A DNA stretch of 64,000 nt from Pectinophora gossypiella (lineage: Eukaryota > Arthropoda > Insecta > Lepidoptera > Gelechiidae). This document shows, piece after piece, positions 9,398 to 20,073 of this stretch; position 1 is the stretch's first letter, and every line of letters starts with the position of its first letter. The stretch is from NCBI RefSeq assembly GCF_024362695.1, contig NC_065407.1, positions 1,054,001 through 1,118,000 of the forward strand. Direction: 5' to 3'. The notes under the pieces are model-generated. The model did no database searches. It was not told the DNA's origin and saw only the letters and a list, made by a program, of their open reading frames with translations. The translations under genes and the position numbers were made by a program.

Positions 9398-10809
9398 AAT
9401 AACAAGTTAAAATACCGCATACAAGCAACCACACAAGTTCATGCCCACAATATCATGCTGATAACCTTTAAAATTATAAATAAAGTGTATATTTTCATTT
9501 AATACAATTTGTAAATAACATGTAGGATTGTTTAAACCTGGCAGACTCAGGTGGCTACCGTCCATTAGCATGTCGGTACAAAATTAATACCCTTTTATTT
9601 TTCCGATATCTACTTTAAACTGAGCGCAATAATTGGATCATAAAAGCGTTGGCCGAATCCCGTGTCCCTACTAATTGGTTTACAGTATGGGCCTTGTAAT
9701 AAACAATCAATTTGTCCCCAACGAACATAATGAGATGAACAATGTGGTTACAGTTCTTTTATAACTTTTAGCCAATTAGTAACACACTTTTCAATATTAA
9801 TATCGTCACTGGAAAGGCAAAATTACGTAAGCGCCAAAATAGGTATTTTGGGTTTTTTATATATTCGGAATCAGCGTTTCATTCTGCGTCGATCTGTCTG
9901 GGTAGCATTGCGATACGAGCACTTTTTTGGCGCTTACGTAAATTTGAAAATAGTTGACTTTTTTCAATTCCAGTTTCTTAAACGACAAGATTTTGTTGTT
10001 TTTTTCGTGACTGGTGTATAAGTAATATTGTGGTCCTATATAATAACTACATATTAACTTTAAGTAAATTTGGCATTCTATAGTTTGAAAAGTATCATTT
10101 TATTAGTAATTTTGGACTACTGAAAATTAAATATAGACTATGTATAAGTCATTTTTATTTACAGCTTTTAAAATAAGTAAGGCGTATAAGAAAAAAATGT
10201 CTTAGCATGTTTATGCAGTGAATGGCGTATAAGTAATTTTGACTTACAGTATTTAGAATAAGTAAGGCGTGTACGTAAATTTGCCTTCGCATTTTTATGC
10301 TGTTATTAAGCAAGTTTGTGGGCTAGCAGTAAGTTTCCCAGGAAGTTATTTTTTAACAATAGATCTAAAAGTAAAACTATTTTAGAATTGATTTTATAAT
10401 TTATTAGCGACCCGGCTTCGCTCGGATGCAATGCTGAGGAAAAATGAAATTATTTACGACATCACATTAAAATCCTCAAAAATAACAGTATTTTTACACT
10501 ATTTATTGGATGTTATTATACATACCTATAAACTTTCCTCTTGAATCACTCTATCTACTAAAGAAAATTGCATCAAAATCCGTTGCGCAATTTTAAAGAT
10601 TTAAGCGTACATAGGGATATAGGGACAGAAAAAGCGACTTTGTTATACTTTTTAAGTTCTGTCGTTTGCATATTTAGCGCCAATTTTGAATTGAGAACTC
10701 AAAATACAAATTTGTTGGAATTTCGAATATCAAAACAATTGAAAACATTAGGATTAATGCAATTGTTTAGTCACAGCGTTGGTTTGAATCTGTCAGGTCA
10801 CGTCCGAAA

Positions 10810-11791
10810 ATGAATCTTACAAAGAAAAAATTTCTATAACTTTCGAAGAGGCCTACTGCGACTTCAGTGTTTCAAACAGTTAAAATCTCTATTCCACGAT
10901 GAAGTGCCATGTCTGCGAGCCATCGAACGCTGGTATTTAGAATTCGAGCGTGGACATCCGCCTTCACTGAAGATAATTATCGTTGCTGTGAGACAACTAA
11001 TCCTCAAAAATCGTCATGTGACATACCGAGAATAGAGGCGTTATTAGGCATTTCAGGGACAACCATTTAAACGATATTGAATGAGGCACTTGGTGTGAGA
11101 AAACTAGTTTGCCGTTGCATCCCGCATTTTCTGACGATCATAAGGTAGCCCGCGTCAGATGGTGTAAGAAAACTCTTCAGAGGTTCAACCGAGGAGAGTC
11201 AAATCACGTGTACGACATCATCAGTGGTGATGAATCTTGGATTTATGCTATTATCCTGATTCCAAACAACAATCCACAGTTTGGGTCTTCCAAAACGAGT
11301 CAAAGTTGTTCGCTCTCGAAGCACTTCAAAGAAGATGGTGGCTACCTTCGTGGAGAAAATCGGTCATGTTGCGACAATTGCACTTGAAGATCGTAGGACG
11401 GTTAATGCAGATTGGTATACCACAAGTCATCGCCGAACTTCGAAAATCTAACCCAAAGCGACGCATGATGATGCGCAGGAGTGCAGGATGCTGCACTATG
11501 ACAACGCAAGCTCACACACCGCTCGTCAAACGATTATTTGAAGCAGGAAAACGTAGAAATTCTTGACCATCCTCCATACAGTCCTGACCTAAGCTCCAAT
11601 GATTTCTTTACATTTCCTAAAATTAAAAAAGAAACTCTTCGCGGTCAAAGGTTCCAGTGCGGTGAAGAAGCGGCCAACGCTTTCAAGTCAGCCATTTTGA
11701 ACACTTCTACTTTGGAGTGGAATAAATGTTAAATAACACCTGGTTCGAGCGAATGGAAAAGTGTATTAAACTTCGTGGTAAATACTCTTAA
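10810..11791 (+). pseudogene. Mariner transposase, broken
   Basis: Fragments in shifting frames match Tc1/mariner DD34D transposases in order: an N-terminal helix-turn-helix (NFRRGLLRLQCFKQLKS, ERWYLEFERG), NRHVTYR and EALLGISGTT; the first catalytic Asp in SGDESWIY; VWVFQNESK; the second Asp in LHYDNASSHTARQT; and LDHPPYSPDLSSNDFFTFPK. It ends WFERMEKCIKLRGKYS and a stop. Frameshifts near the middle, in-frame stops and a frame change right after the second Asp block make it inactive. It lies inside the larger TIR element, either nested later or carried along. Confidence 0.85.
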
Positions 11792-12189
11792 AAACAATAA
11801 GGGGAATAATTGAGGAATTAAAAAGACTTGACCCTTCCAGAGACTTGACTCGACTTAGAGCCACGTATGCTTGTCCTAATTCAAACAATTTTGAGCCCAA
11901 ATATACTACTGCATGGTCGACTGTGCTGCCCTGCATATGTTATGTTATGTTAGTGGGCTCTGTTTTCCGCATTTAGACTCTAAGGTGGCCCATTATGCGT
12001 GTAATTGTTGACTACGTAAGCCAACCTATCTCCTTCCAGAAGCTCAGAAGCCTCCTGGGGATTTCACAGGCTTCGCGGAGCGACCCCACCCAGCGATCCA
12101 CTGTGCTGCCCTGCATATTATGGACGGTGGATGACAATGACAAAATTAAGGGCAACATCCTTCTTTCAGTCATTTTGTAATATCGTCCA

Positions 12190-12440
12190 TCTTGGATTTG
12201 AAATTTTGACATAATGACAGTATTCTACTAGTGTAGTCCTATCTTTGATACCCATATTGAGGGGGTTGTGGAAAAATATGTACCTAGTCCGCTATTTTGG
12301 AACGGCGGCCATCTTGGATTTTAAATTTTGACATAATCACAGTATTCTACTTGTGTAGCTATTTCATTTGATACCCATATTGAGGGGTTTGGAAAAATAT
12401 GTAATCCCCCATTATGTACCGGCGGCCATCTTAGATTTAT
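12190..12440 (+). repeat. Tandem repeat, ~122 bp, about 2 copies plus a partial third
   Basis: Units start CCATCTTGGATTT at 12186, 12309 and 12427. They carry AAATTTTGACATAAT, ACAGTATTCTACT, TTGATACCCATATTGAGGGG and GGAAAAATATGTA. Spacing is about 120 bases. Lies in the 3.57-kb transposon. Confidence 0.7.
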
Positions 12441-13424
12441 AATGTTATTGATTTTATTATATTGTATTGACATCGGAATTAAAGGTGCGTACCAAATTTC
12501 AGATCAATCTGACAACAGGAAGGTACTTAAATTGCAATATCTAATTTTGATACAAATATACCGTACGGGTTTAGCTAAATAAAACCGTTTAACCCTTTCA
12601 CGGACAGAGACCATGGGTCATTGGTGGTTCATAATAGGTAGTATGGCACCTTGGAATCGGAACGTCCGTATACGTTCTGTCTTTGAAAGTGTTAAAAAGA
12701 AACTTTTACAAACAGATAACGGGTTGTACGCTATTATTTATATTTTATGAAACTTTATTTCTGGCACTTCAGTATTTTAATAGCCCTTTTTATAAATCAA
12801 TTGAAGTAATAAGTAATTTAAGGAGGTATTAAGAATAATTATTTGTCTCTTACGTCTTTTTACCCATGTAAGATATTACAAAAACTTACTTTAAAGAATT
12901 TTTGGTGAACTGACATAATCAATCGATCACTTTTTAGGCAATTTTTACATAATGAGAGCAGATGTGTAAAAGTCGTTACAGTAACTTTTACTCCGCTAAC
13001 ATTACAGTATTACTATATTTAAAGAAATATTGTCGTTCTCGTATGCATTGTCTTAAGAGCTGTAAGTAATTTTGCTTCCAAATAATATTTTAACCAGATG
13101 GCGGTTAAGTAAATTTGCTTTACTGTAAACTGAAGTCATTTTTACGTAAGCGCCACTATATCCTAAAATAGCAATCCAACAGTTATAATATGTATTGCTG
13201 GACATAGAAAATTAAAAAACAATGTAACCTTACCTTGACATCATCTAAATTGGATAATTGGGTAAAAAGTTATGATAAAAAAACGAAAAAATGAAACTTT
13301 AAACGGCTTTTTCTCGAAATGGCCTTTTGGCGCTTACGTAATTTTGCCTTTCCAGTGACGATATGTTTTTAATTTAGCAATTTTCAGATGCCTTTAAATG
13401 TATTGAGAGATTTGATAAATAAAT

Positions 13425-13480
13425 AATAGGCGGCCTTATTGCTAATTAGTAATCACTTCCAGATAACCTTTAAGTATAGG
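13425..13480 (+). repeat. Short dispersed repeat fragment
   Basis: AGGCGGCCTTATTGCTAAT and CACTTCCAGATAACCTTTA match the fragment families at 7840 and 47632. Confidence 0.45.
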
Positions 13481-13982
13481 AGACGTTTAATATTATATAA
13501 TATATAAAAATAAAATACAAAGATAGATAGACACTTACAAGTACATAATAGTTATGCATATAGAGGTATAAATTATTAAAATACTCTTGACTTTAACTGA
13601 AAGAGATTTACAGGAACTAGTTTTATAAAAGCAGTAAAATATTCCATGCAATAGCATCACTGTTCAATGGCATGACAACTCGTGTAGTTATACATTTTTG
13701 TCTCCATTTATTAGAGCACAATAGCGCATTAGAGCGGTAATGTTGGTATGGATGTAGCCTCGATGTAGCTGTAGCACAGCGCTCGCATATGACGCGCGAC
13801 GCGATAAATGAACCAATATTTGGTTTATTTGTCGCATAGGTAACCAATTGAGTGATATGTTTGTGCTATGCTACGGCTATTACTCTCCACGTATCTGATC
13901 CTGTCTGATGCTTACTTGATTGTCTGATACTTGAGATAAAAATACTAGATACCACCTTTTTTGTATTCTATGTGTTCTCGCA

Positions 13983-14015
13983 AATAAATTGATTTGATTG
14001 ATTGATTGATTGATT
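13983..14015. repeat. (GATT)n microsatellite
   Basis: Perfect run of about six GATT units. Confidence 0.9.
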
Positions 14016-14074
14016 GGTAGATAGCAACACATAATGCTGTAAAATTAAGAATTAAACACATTTTATTATATATT

Positions 14075-14691
14075 TGTCGTAAAAGTGGTGGGTGTCGTAA
14101 CATCATCATCAGAATGGAGGGTGGGCGTTAGAAGAGTGGGCGTAGAAGACAATAATGGCCGTCATCAGTATCACAATCATTTTATTTACTTCAACATAGT
14201 TTTTGTATCACGATTAAATAAAGTCACAGCATAAGGTACACACTCACGGCAACGTCACGTTATTCGTAACGGTTACACAGTCTCTCCTAATCTAGCGCGC
14301 TTAAGGACGTTAGCGTGAAGGGGCCCTCCACCACCCATGGTTCCAACATTCGGACCGAATCATCGGGACATGTGAACGTACTTGCTAGGTGCTCTTTTCC
14401 GATCACACTTTCTTGACGTCCCTACAAGTTATAGGTGAGCGACTATAGCACTCCTCGTAATTATTCGACACGTCCGCTCATGACGATGGTTCGCGGTAGA
14501 CTGCCCGACTAGAACGGCAGTACACGTCCGCTCGACACGACGACTCTGTAGTGACTCCCTCGACTTCACGCAGCTCTGGCCGTACGCCACCTTTCGTCGG
14601 AGCGTTGCAACTTCATAACGGAAGTGATGTAACTTCATTTTATTTTCCGATTTGATCAATTTCTCTTCTTAATTCATAACTAACGCCGACA
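14075..14691. repeat. Left LTR, 617 bp
   Basis: Starts TGTCGTAAAAGTGG and ends GCCGACA. Contains AAATAAAG near 14216. Same length as the right copy. Confidence 0.8.
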
Positions 14692-14810
14692 CGGCCATCC
14701 TGCGTGACACACGTCCTCGTGTGTTAATCTGAAACAATATACCACAGCACAGTATCCAAGTTCGCTCGGTCATTCCTGACCTGACATGAGACTCTATAAA
14801 GGACTCGTCC

Positions 14811-15120
14811 GAGCTCTATTTGTGACTCTACATGAGCTCTACTTGTGACTCTACATGAGCTCTACTTGTGACTCTACATGAGCTCTACTTGTGACTCTAC
14901 ATGAGCTCTACTTGTGACTCTACATGAGCTCTACTTGTGACTCTACATGAGCTCTACTTGTGACTCTACATGAGCTCTACTTATGACTCTACATGAGCTC
15001 TACTTGTGACTCTACATGAGCTCTACTTGTGACTCTACATGAGCTCTACTTGTGACTCTACATGAGCTCTACTTGTGACTCTACATGAGCTCTACTTGTG
15101 ACTCTACATGAGCTCTACAT
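14811..15120. repeat. 23-bp tandem array, about 13 units
   Basis: The unit is GAGCTCTACTTGTGACTCTA plus CAT. Units are almost identical; one near 14980 reads TTATGACT. GAGCTC in each unit is self-complementary. The array starts 120 bases inside the left LTR. There are no variable spacers, so it is not a CRISPR-type array, and a period of 23 does not preserve a reading frame. Confidence 0.95.
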
Positions 15121-15282
15121 GAGACTTCAGTACACATATCCATCAAGTGGATTTCCCGTGTGCATCACCACACAGAGTAAACAATTTGAAAGAATGCCTC
15201 AATCAACATCAACAACAACAATGATCAAAAAAACAAAAAATATCTTAGACTGTTCATTCTACACACACATACAAGGGCACAT

Positions 15283-15675
15283 AAATACTCGGTTATAAGT
15301 CAACATTGGCAACCATTTGCCACTTTCATAACAGACCATCATTGGTCAACTCAACAAGGTAATCATATACCACTAAAACCAGGTCCCCATGGACCTAAAC
15401 AATCACCACACCTCCAGTCGCACACCGCGCCCTGATCAGCCTCTAACGGGACTGCAGTTACGACTACGCTGGAGCCACAGTGCACCTTAATACTCGGTGA
15501 TAACATTGGCAACCATTTGCCACTTTCATAACAGACCATCATTGGTCATTTCCACAAGGTAATCATATACCACTAAAACCAGGTCCCCATGGACCTACAC
15601 ACTCACCACACCTCCAGTCGCACACCGCGCCCTGAACAGCCTCTAACGGGACTGCAGTTACGACTACGCTGGAAA
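15283..15675. repeat. Direct duplication of ~200 bp inside the LTR element
   Basis: Blocks AACATTGGCAACCATTTGCC, ACAGACCATCATTGGTCA, CCAGGTCCCCATGGACCTA, CCTCCAGTCGCACACCGCGC and GACTGCAGTTACGACTACGC occur twice in the same order, offset by about 200 bases, with few differences. Confidence 0.9.
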
Positions 15676-16907
15676 TGCAGCACAACAACAAAAGAGAAAA
15701 TAACAATACCAAAGTATGTGTGCCGTGTAACATCTTATTCACTCTCTAAATCAGTAAGATTTAACTCAGAAGGCAATTCGCTTCGAGGCATTTTTTTCAA
15801 GTCTATTTCACTTAATCATAATCCAAATCATTTTACTTCGCAATGTTTACTTCACTTCATTACGATTTCTAATTTAACTAAAGTTAACTAAAGAGAACTT
15901 TATGCACTATATTCATTTGTATCTTATTAAAACTTCCCATCTCTCAAATCAGGTAAAACAGATACGACTCACCATGACTTATAAGAATTTCCAATAAAAG
16001 ATCAACCACTGGTCTTGTGACATGGTTTAGGTCTTCAACAGCGCAGCAAGTCCGGCTGGTATACAACGTGCTGCCATGATGACGTCACTTTGCACGGCTA
16101 CAGCTCAGGCCGCACCACTTACATCGCCGCTAGCAATCCACCAGTTGCCGAACCACGTGGCAAGTTATGACATGAAACAAAAGAATTCACTGTATTATCG
16201 TATTCACATGACTTTCTTTCAATCAGTTTAAAAAGATTTCAATAAAGAATGTTGAATTTTGAATCATTTGATGAACGACGGTAGATTACAAAATACGTTA
16301 TTTAACGAGACTTAATTATCATGTCATGATTAATTTATTTTTGCTTGGAGTGAGAAAATACAACTTTAACCACGCAGGTTAAGCGTGTCTAAACTGATTC
16401 GAAATATTTTTAGACCAAAATACAAAGATTTGACGATGATGAAAACAGATTGGAAAACGCGGTATGATTGACACGGATTGACACAATATGTCTCGGCAAT
16501 TTGGTTTTAAAAAAAGCAATTTTCTCATTATTTGAAACGGAAATTCACCCAGCAATAAAGTCAATAACAATAAGGTTCCAGTATGAAAACGACTCACCGT
16601 AATAACAGTTTCCAAGTTGAGGTACCATAATTTCCAAACACGACTGCACACAGTATGGAAATATTGTGCTGTTCACGCCATTATATCTCACGGCATGTAG
16701 TGATGCCGGTCATTAACAAGGTCGAGGTCACTTCAAAGTCAGGTCCATCTCCAAATTCAGGCATGACACTACATCTTCATCACGTGGTCACACGAATGTG
16801 ATAATCATCATAATCTTCTTCTGATTGTGATAATCGAAACTTGCATTGTCTTGCTGTGAACGTCGCATCACGTTGTCTTCATCCAAGTCCACTAATCCCG
16901 CTTCTGA
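15676..16907. other. Interior of the LTR element, non-coding
   Basis: No open frame with recognisable domains. Between this stretch and both LTRs I see no CCHC, DTG, YxDD or DDE-type motif. Confidence 0.6.
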
Positions 16908-17524
16908 TGTCGTAACAGTGGTGGGTGTCGTAACATCATCATCAGAATGGAGGGTGGGCGTTAGAAGAGTGGGCGTAGAAGACAATAATGGCCGTCATCA
17001 GTATCACAATCATTTTATTTACTTCAACATAGTTTTTGTATCACGATTAAATAAAGTCACAGCATAAGGTACACACTCACGGCAACGTCACGTTATTCGT
17101 AACGGTTACACAGTCTCTCCTAATCTAGCGCGCTTAAGGACGTTAGCGTGAAGGGGCCCTCCACCACCCATGGTTCCAACATTCGGACCGAATCATCGGG
17201 ACATGTGAACGTACTTGCTAGGTGCTCTTTTCCGATCACACTTTCTTGACGTCCCTACAAGTTATAGGTGAGCGACTATAGCACTCCTCGTAATTATTCG
17301 ACACGTCCGCTCATGACGATGGTTCGCGGTAGACTGCCCGACTAGAACGGCAGTACACGTCCGCTCGACACGACGACTCTGTAGTGACTCCCTCGACTTC
17401 ACGCAGCTCTGGCCGTACGCCACCTTTCGTCGGAGCGTTGCAACTTCATAACGGAAGTGATGTAACTTCATTTTATTTTCCGATTTGATCAATTTCTCTT
17501 CTTAATTCATAACTAACGCCGACA
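16908..17524. repeat. Right LTR, 617 bp
   Basis: Starts TGTCGTAACAGTGG and ends GCCGACA, followed by TATT, which equals the four bases before the left LTR. Confidence 0.8.
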
Positions 17525-17528
17525 TATT

Positions 17529-18055
17529 TTTATTGCCTTAATTACAAAACGTTTGCAACATCACAAATGTAGTTCATCCATTGCTTTACAAACAAGATTC
17601 TTATCATTTGGGCTAGTAGCCCAAACAACACAACATCATATTTATCATTATTATTTTCTCATTTATCGCATCATATGCGACATGCGGGAACCATGCCACG
17701 GTAGCTGGCATAGTAATAGGTACAATCGTCACGGTATGCGCCCGCGCAGCCGGAAGGGCGCGACGCGGCCGGAAGCGTCCCCACGACCCGTGACCTGATC
17801 GCACACGCGCTTTGTTGTCCGCATGCGACACACGCGACAAATTTATATCACGTCCAACTGTCACATTATTTTTTTTAAATAATTTTTATTTTCTGAAAAT
17901 GATTAAAAATTTAAATAAAATGGAATTTGAAGTGGTGAACAAGAAAGGTTAGCTAAGTTGCAAATTATTATGACAATCGACAGTGACAGTGGTGAAATGC
18001 AAATTCAATTCGAAATTCAAAAATATCTTTATCCAATAGGTAACATAGTTACACT
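17529..18055. other. No gene recognised; GC-rich island at 17690-17830
   Basis: Mostly AT-rich. A CpG-bearing patch (17736-17830, with CGCGCAGCCGG) gives no convincing exon or splice pattern. 18004-18055 matches the repeat at 26328-26432 in reverse. Confidence 0.4.
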
Positions 18056-18170
18056 TTGAATCGTCGTTTTTTTCATAACGAACGTCTCATCCGCCTAAAA
18101 CTTCTGCAGCTTCTCACAACCTGTATAGCCGGGGAAAAGAAGCTGCAAGAAAAACCTAGCCAAGAAAATT
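18056..18170 (+). pseudogene. LINE fragment
   Basis: CGAACGTCTCAT, CTTCTGCAGCTTCTC, TGTATAGCCGGGGAAAAG and GCTGCAAGAAAAACCT match the reverse complement of 49480-49560, where the sequence runs on into a readable ORF2 C-terminus. Confidence 0.6.
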
Positions 18171-18689
18171 CTAGTCCCATATATATTTTTACCGCTGTCA
18201 CTATCGATTGTTATAATTATATCGTTTGCAACTTGGTTGAGCCCCGGGTTTTTCTCGTTACGTTATTCCGCTACGGAAAAAAATAATGACCTTAATAGTT
18301 ACGACGTTAACATGCGTATTTTAAGCACCTAAGTCAATAAAATTTAAAAAAAGCTTAAAAGAAATTTAAATTTATTTATCGAAGAAACCTAGAAGCGTGC
18401 ACACATTTGCCAACTACCCGCAGCGATTAAACGCTTGACGTACTCTTGATACCTCTCCAGTGCCATTCTACCCGTGTTTTCGTGTTTATTAGGAAACTTG
18501 CATAGAATCTAATAAAACCGTCTGTCTAGAGGTTTACCTCTTGATGTCGAGATTAAGTACTCGACTTTGCTGTTTCATTTGTGAAATAATCAGTGTGGGG
18601 AACTCAAGTTGACCAACAAACTGAGAGGCAATAACTAGCAGCGGCAGAGACAGGTGAGTGATTTTTGTTCTAATGGTGAATTGCAATAA

Positions 18690-18750
18690 AAACATGTCAC
18701 TAGAAAAGCAAAATAACGTAAGCGCCAAAGGGGTTTTTCGTTTTTTTATC
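18690..18750 (+). repeat. Stray end of the 9800-13364 transposon family
   Basis: GTCACTAGAAAAGCAAAATA then ACGTAAGCGCCAAA matches the TIR at 9805-9839 with few changes. No partner end is nearby. Confidence 0.65.
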
Positions 18751-18784
18751 ATTACTTTTTACGAATACTTATACGATAAGATTA

Positions 18785-18905
18785 CAATATATACAGGTTA
18801 GTGACATCGTAAAGAAAACTTTGAGGGATGATTCAGGCTATGATTCTGAGTTGATATCAAGTTAAATTTTCCGTCGCAAAAGTATGGAACAGAAAATTTA
18901 ATAAT
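18785..18905 (+). repeat. MITE-B half copy
   Basis: ACAGGTTAGTGACATCGTAA, TTTGAGGGATGATTCAGGC, TTCTGAGTTGATATCAAG, TTTTCCGTCGCAAAAGTATG: the left arm only. Confidence 0.65.
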
Positions 18906-19541
18906 TATTATTTAAATAACGCAATAAAAAGCATAAAATTTGCGATTTGTTTGTATGTGTATGTATTGTACGGATTATGTACTTAAATGTACTAAAAGAA
19001 AGAAAATATGTACCCGCTTCCCGCTCCGCTGGTTGAATTGAGCTTAAAAGATTATGAACGGTCGGCACTCTGCACTCCTCCTGGATTTTAGAGCGGTCTC
19101 CGATCGTCTTAGAGCGAACAGATTCAATACATCTCGCGTCCCCTAAAAGCACTATTGACGGGCTGACCGAAGCGAAAATCAAATGGCCAGTGCCATATTA
19201 GATTGTGTCTTGTGTGTACTCCCCTCGTTTTACCGAATTTACACTATTCACTCGCATTTTTAAAGGATTATGTTGGGTATTTTTTTACCGTTTGGAAAAT
19301 TACACCTACCTATAGATTTTTTGAGACAAAAAAGGCCTTATATACACAGTGATTCTACTGCCGCGTTTCCCAACACAAACGAATTTGAATTTGGAGTTTT
19401 TATTTCCATATTCATCAATTACTCTATTGTGTGTGAATTTGAATTCAGAACTAAATTCTTTATTATTGTATTGCTTTTCGTGAACTAATCAGCAATTGTT
19501 ACTATAAGTACTTACTTATTTTGCGATAGGCATATACAGTG
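18906..19541. other. No gene recognised
   Basis: A 94-codon minus-strand frame spans 18898-19182 (CIESVRSKTIGDRSKIQEEC, LLSSIQPAEREAG). It could be a fragment of an unidentified retroelement; no domain recognised, no second copy in the window. Confidence 0.35.
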
Positions 19542-19545
19542 AAAT

Positions 19546-19652
19546 TGCAGTGTAGCACCAAACGCCACTATAATGATTATGTGATTATGAATAAAGTCAG
19601 TATGTATTCAGCACTTGGTAGTTTCAGTTGTCTCCCTACGAACGTCCCTATA
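19546..19652 (+). repeat. Left LTR, 107 bp
   Basis: Contains GAATAAAG as a possible poly(A) signal. Identical by eye to 25918-26024. Very short for a Gypsy LTR. Confidence 0.88.
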
Positions 19653-19670
19653 TGGCGACCCTGCCATCCC
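19653..19670 (+). promoter_or_regulatory. Primer-binding site
   Basis: TGGCGACCCTGCC immediately after the LTR. It begins TGG, complementary to a tRNA CCA end; the first eight bases are like the tRNA-Arg type site known from 412-like insect elements (from memory). Confidence 0.65.
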
Positions 19671-19783
19671 ATATTTGGGAGCCGTTAGCGTGAGTGCGAA
19701 ATAGATCACAATGCACTTTGAACTCGGGATACCGGTGCTCGTGTCAATCATTTTTATTCGGGTTCGTGAAATTAAAATCCACA

Positions 19784-20047
19784 ATGGGCAACTCTGCAAC
19801 TAAAACTGAGTCCGGGACACAAAATCAAAATCAAGTGATAACGCAAATTGGGCAGCACAACGAGATAGAACAGCGGCACGCTATACTGGCGGAACATTTG
19901 GGACGTACTAGCTGGTATGTGTTGGCGTTAGCGATCATCGTGTCCATAGTGGTGGCTTTCTTTGCCGTACGCTACGCCGTCGTGAGCTGCAATAAAAGGA
20001 TGGATCGCCGAGCTCAAGGCCAAATCATGAGGAACAGACAGGTATAG
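19784..20047 (+). CDS. Small myristoylated membrane ORF of the Gypsy element
   Basis: 87 codons. I chose the ATG at 19784, not the upstream in-frame one at 19694, because it gives MGNSAT, a good N-myristoylation signal (Gly2, Thr6) and follows ACA. Residues to about 50 are polar and Gln-rich (TQNQNQVITQIGQHN). A single hydrophobic helix (WYVLALAIIVSIVVAFFAV) follows, then a basic tail (KRMDRRAQGQIMRNRQV). This suggests a protein on the inner face of a membrane. Its place ahead of gag is unusual; function unknown. Confidence 0.65.
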   Translation: MGNSATKTESGTQNQNQVITQIGQHNEIEQRHAILAEHLGRTSWYVLALAIIVSIVVAFFAVRYAVVSCNKRMDRRAQGQIMRNRQV

Positions 20048-20073
20048 CTTCAAGATTTCTAATTCTCACACCC

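Larger units (their letters stand above)
9800..13364. mobile_element. Non-autonomous DNA transposon with 40-bp perfect TIRs
   Basis: The first 40 bases (9800-9839, ATATCGTCACTGGAAAGGC onward) are the exact reverse complement of 13325-13364. Variants of a subterminal motif, roughly GGCGCTTACGTAAATTTG, recur near 9926, 10188, 10225, 10262, 13098 and 13141 in both orientations. The CACTGG ends (CACTAG in the stray end at 18694) plus subterminal motif arrays resemble CACTA/EnSpm-type elements. No direct target duplication is visible, and the 7 bases outside CACTGG are themselves inverted, so superfamily is open. No intact transposase; the only coding remnant is an inserted mariner. Confidence 0.7.
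14075..17524. mobile_element. Non-autonomous LTR retrotransposon (no gag/pol)
   Basis: Two 617-bp direct repeats bound a 2.2-kb interior. They begin TGTCGTAA and end CTAACGCCGACA, the TG...CA form of LTRs. The 4 bases outside each end are TATT (14071-14074, 17525-17528), a likely target duplication. By eye the repeats differ at one base near the start (A/C), implying recent insertion. The interior has no gag, protease, RT or integrase; it holds a 23-bp tandem array and a ~200-bp direct duplication. No convincing primer-binding site or polypurine tract was found on either strand, so orientation is unset. Such large gene-less elements (LARD/TRIM type) depend on an autonomous relative. Confidence 0.8.

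Noticed and set aside
11109..11732. Functional mariner transposase
   Set aside because: Fragments lie in different frames with internal stops; cannot make one protein.
14429..14659. 76-codon minus-strand ORF, identical to one at 17262-17492
   Set aside because: It is duplicated only because both lie in the LTRs; no domain and no start context.
14811..15120. Regular repeats resembling a CRISPR array
   Set aside because: Head-to-tail 23-mers without unique spacers, in a eukaryotic LTR element.
18898..19182. 94-codon minus-strand ORF as a host gene
   Set aside because: No domain, splice support or second copy; kept only as an unassigned stretch.
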